Positions 7,073 to 7,841 of a DNA stretch of 7,841 nucleotides are shown in pieces. A model generated the notes under the pieces. The model searched no databases and was not told where the DNA came from. It saw nothing but the letters and a program-made list of their open reading frames with translations. Position 1 is the stretch's first letter; every line of letters begins with the position of its first letter. The position numbers were made by a program, and so were the translations under genes. The stretch covers positions 1 to 7,841 of the forward strand of contig NZ_DYXM01000039.1 of NCBI RefSeq assembly GCF_020742175.1, read 5' to 3'. This DNA is from Dietzia timorensis (GTDB lineage Bacteria; Actinomycetota; Actinomycetes; Mycobacteriales; Mycobacteriaceae).

Positions 7073-7819
7073 ATGCTGGAAGTACGTCGCGAGGGCGCGG
7101 TGGCCGTCATCGCCATGGATCGGCACGAGAAGCGAAATTCGATCAATGCCGACGTGTGCCGCGCACTCCGCGAGGCCTTCGAAGAGCAGGTCGCGACCCT
7201 CGACGCCGACGACCCGGTCCGCGTCATCATGTTCACCGGCAACGGCACTGCCTTCTCGGCCGGCGCCGATCTCGGCGGCGGTGTGTACTCCGAGGAATTC
7301 TACGACCAGCACGAGCGGCTTCTGCGGACCATGGAGTCGATCCCGATCCCGGTGGTCGCCGCCGTGAACGGACCGGCCGTGGGCGCCGGCGTCCAGCTCG
7401 CCCTCGCCGCGGACCTTCGGGTGATGGACCCACAGGCATTCCTTGCGGTTCCGGTTGTCAAGGTCGGGCTTGCTCTGGACTGGTGGACGGTTCAACGCGC
7501 CTCCGCCGTCATAGGTGGTGGGCATGCGCGGACCCTTCTGTACTCGGCGCAGCCGGTCGACGCGAATTTCTGCGAGCGTGTTGGCTTCGCCAACAAGATC
7601 GGGGACGCGACCGAGGCGATGGCGTACTGCCAGGAGCTCGCGACGTTCGCGCCTCTGTCGCTGCAGCACATCAAGGCCGTGATCAACGACGATCTCGCGC
7701 GCGCCGACCACGACCCGGCTCGCGAGGAACTACAGCGCAAGGCGTGGTACTCCGACGACGCCTCCGAATTCCGTACTGCGCGTCAGGAGAAGCGCACGCC
7801 GAAGTTCACCGGCAAGTAA
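7073..7819 (+). CDS. echA6: EchA6-like crotonase-family protein without catalytic glutamates
   Basis: This 248-residue crotonase-fold protein resembles M. tuberculosis EchA6 (Rv0905, about 243 residues). Shared blocks are RNSI, GTAFSAGADL (59-67), NGPAVGAGVQLA (99-110), DLRV, VGLALDWWT (here at about 131-139), SLQHIKAVINDD and KRTPKF at the C-terminus. The oxyanion-hole turns that hold the acyl-CoA thioester are kept. The two glutamates of true enoyl-CoA hydratases (Glu144 and Glu164 in the rat enzyme) are replaced by Gln108 and Val128. Family knowledge: EchA6 is reported to bind and deliver long-chain acyl-CoA for mycolate synthesis rather than hydrate it, so an acyl-CoA-binding role is the best inference here. 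I chose ATG 7073 because TGAGG (7062-7066) lies six bases upstream and the N-terminus then matches EchA6; ATG 7061 would add four residues. It is divergent from accD3, as in M. tuberculosis. The last 22 bases of the window after it hold nothing recognisable. Confidence 0.9.
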   Translation: MLEVRREGAVAVIAMDRHEKRNSINADVCRALREAFEEQVATLDADDPVRVIMFTGNGTAFSAGADLGGGVYSEEFYDQHERLLRTMESIPIPVVAAVNGPAVGAGVQLALAADLRVMDPQAFLAVPVVKVGLALDWWTVQRASAVIGGGHARTLLYSAQPVDANFCERVGFANKIGDATEAMAYCQELATFAPLSLQHIKAVINDDLARADHDPAREELQRKAWYSDDASEFRTARQEKRTPKFTGK

Positions 7820-7841
7820 AGAACACTTCCGAACGCGACTT

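Noticed and set aside
6925..7248. 108-codon N-terminal extension of accD3
   Set aside because: It overlaps the divergent echA6-like gene, does not resemble any AccD N-terminus, and the leaderless start at 6924 matches M. tuberculosis AccD3.

Overview
This is a high-GC chromosomal window from an actinobacterium, most likely order Mycobacteriales (Corynebacterium/Rhodococcus/Gordonia/Dietzia/Mycobacterium relatives). The evidence is strong G/C bias at third codon positions, GTG start use, actinobacterial protein types (a gltA-FKBP pair as in corynebacteria, a fused AccD3-type carboxyltransferase, an EchA6-type crotonase) and promoters with TANNNT -10 boxes. Genus cannot be fixed from the sequence alone. 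There is no sign of phage, transposon, CRISPR or tRNA/rRNA. It is a core metabolic region rather than an accessory island.

Layout. (1) 2-520, + strand: 3' part of pdxH (PLP synthesis), cut by the window edge. (2) 521-775: gltA promoter/leader with two similar A-loop hairpins. (3) 776-2059, +: citrate synthase gltA. (4) 2060-2216: spacer with two overlapping, mutually exclusive stem-loops, and in the FKBP frame a lipoprotein-signal-like stretch without a start codon. (5) 2217-2579, +: small cytosolic FKBP prolyl isomerase, closed by a strong intrinsic terminator at 2607-2634. (6) 2655-3308, - strand: a helix-hairpin-helix + DUF1801 protein broken by one in-frame TGA (2988-2990). (7) 3314-5257, -: propionyl-CoA synthetase-type acyl-CoA ligase (prpE). 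(8) 5395-6924, -: fused beta-alpha acyl-CoA carboxyltransferase (accD3-like), apparently leaderless. (9) 7073-7819, +: EchA6-like crotonase lacking both catalytic glutamates, divergent from accD3.

How the genes fit together. The theme is acyl-CoA and central carbon metabolism. Citrate synthase consumes acetyl-CoA, PrpE activates short-chain acids, the AccD3-like subunit carboxylates an acyl-CoA, and the EchA6-like protein probably binds acyl-CoA rather than hydrating it. The divergent accD3/echA6 pair is the same arrangement as Rv0904c/Rv0905 in M. tuberculosis, whose gltA2 (Rv0896) lies nearby, so this looks like a conserved neighbourhood. The points most worth checking are the stop-interrupted HhH-DUF1801 gene, the catalytic-residue loss in the crotonase, the leaderless accD3 start and the RNA structures around gltA. 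I found no convincing wholly new system.
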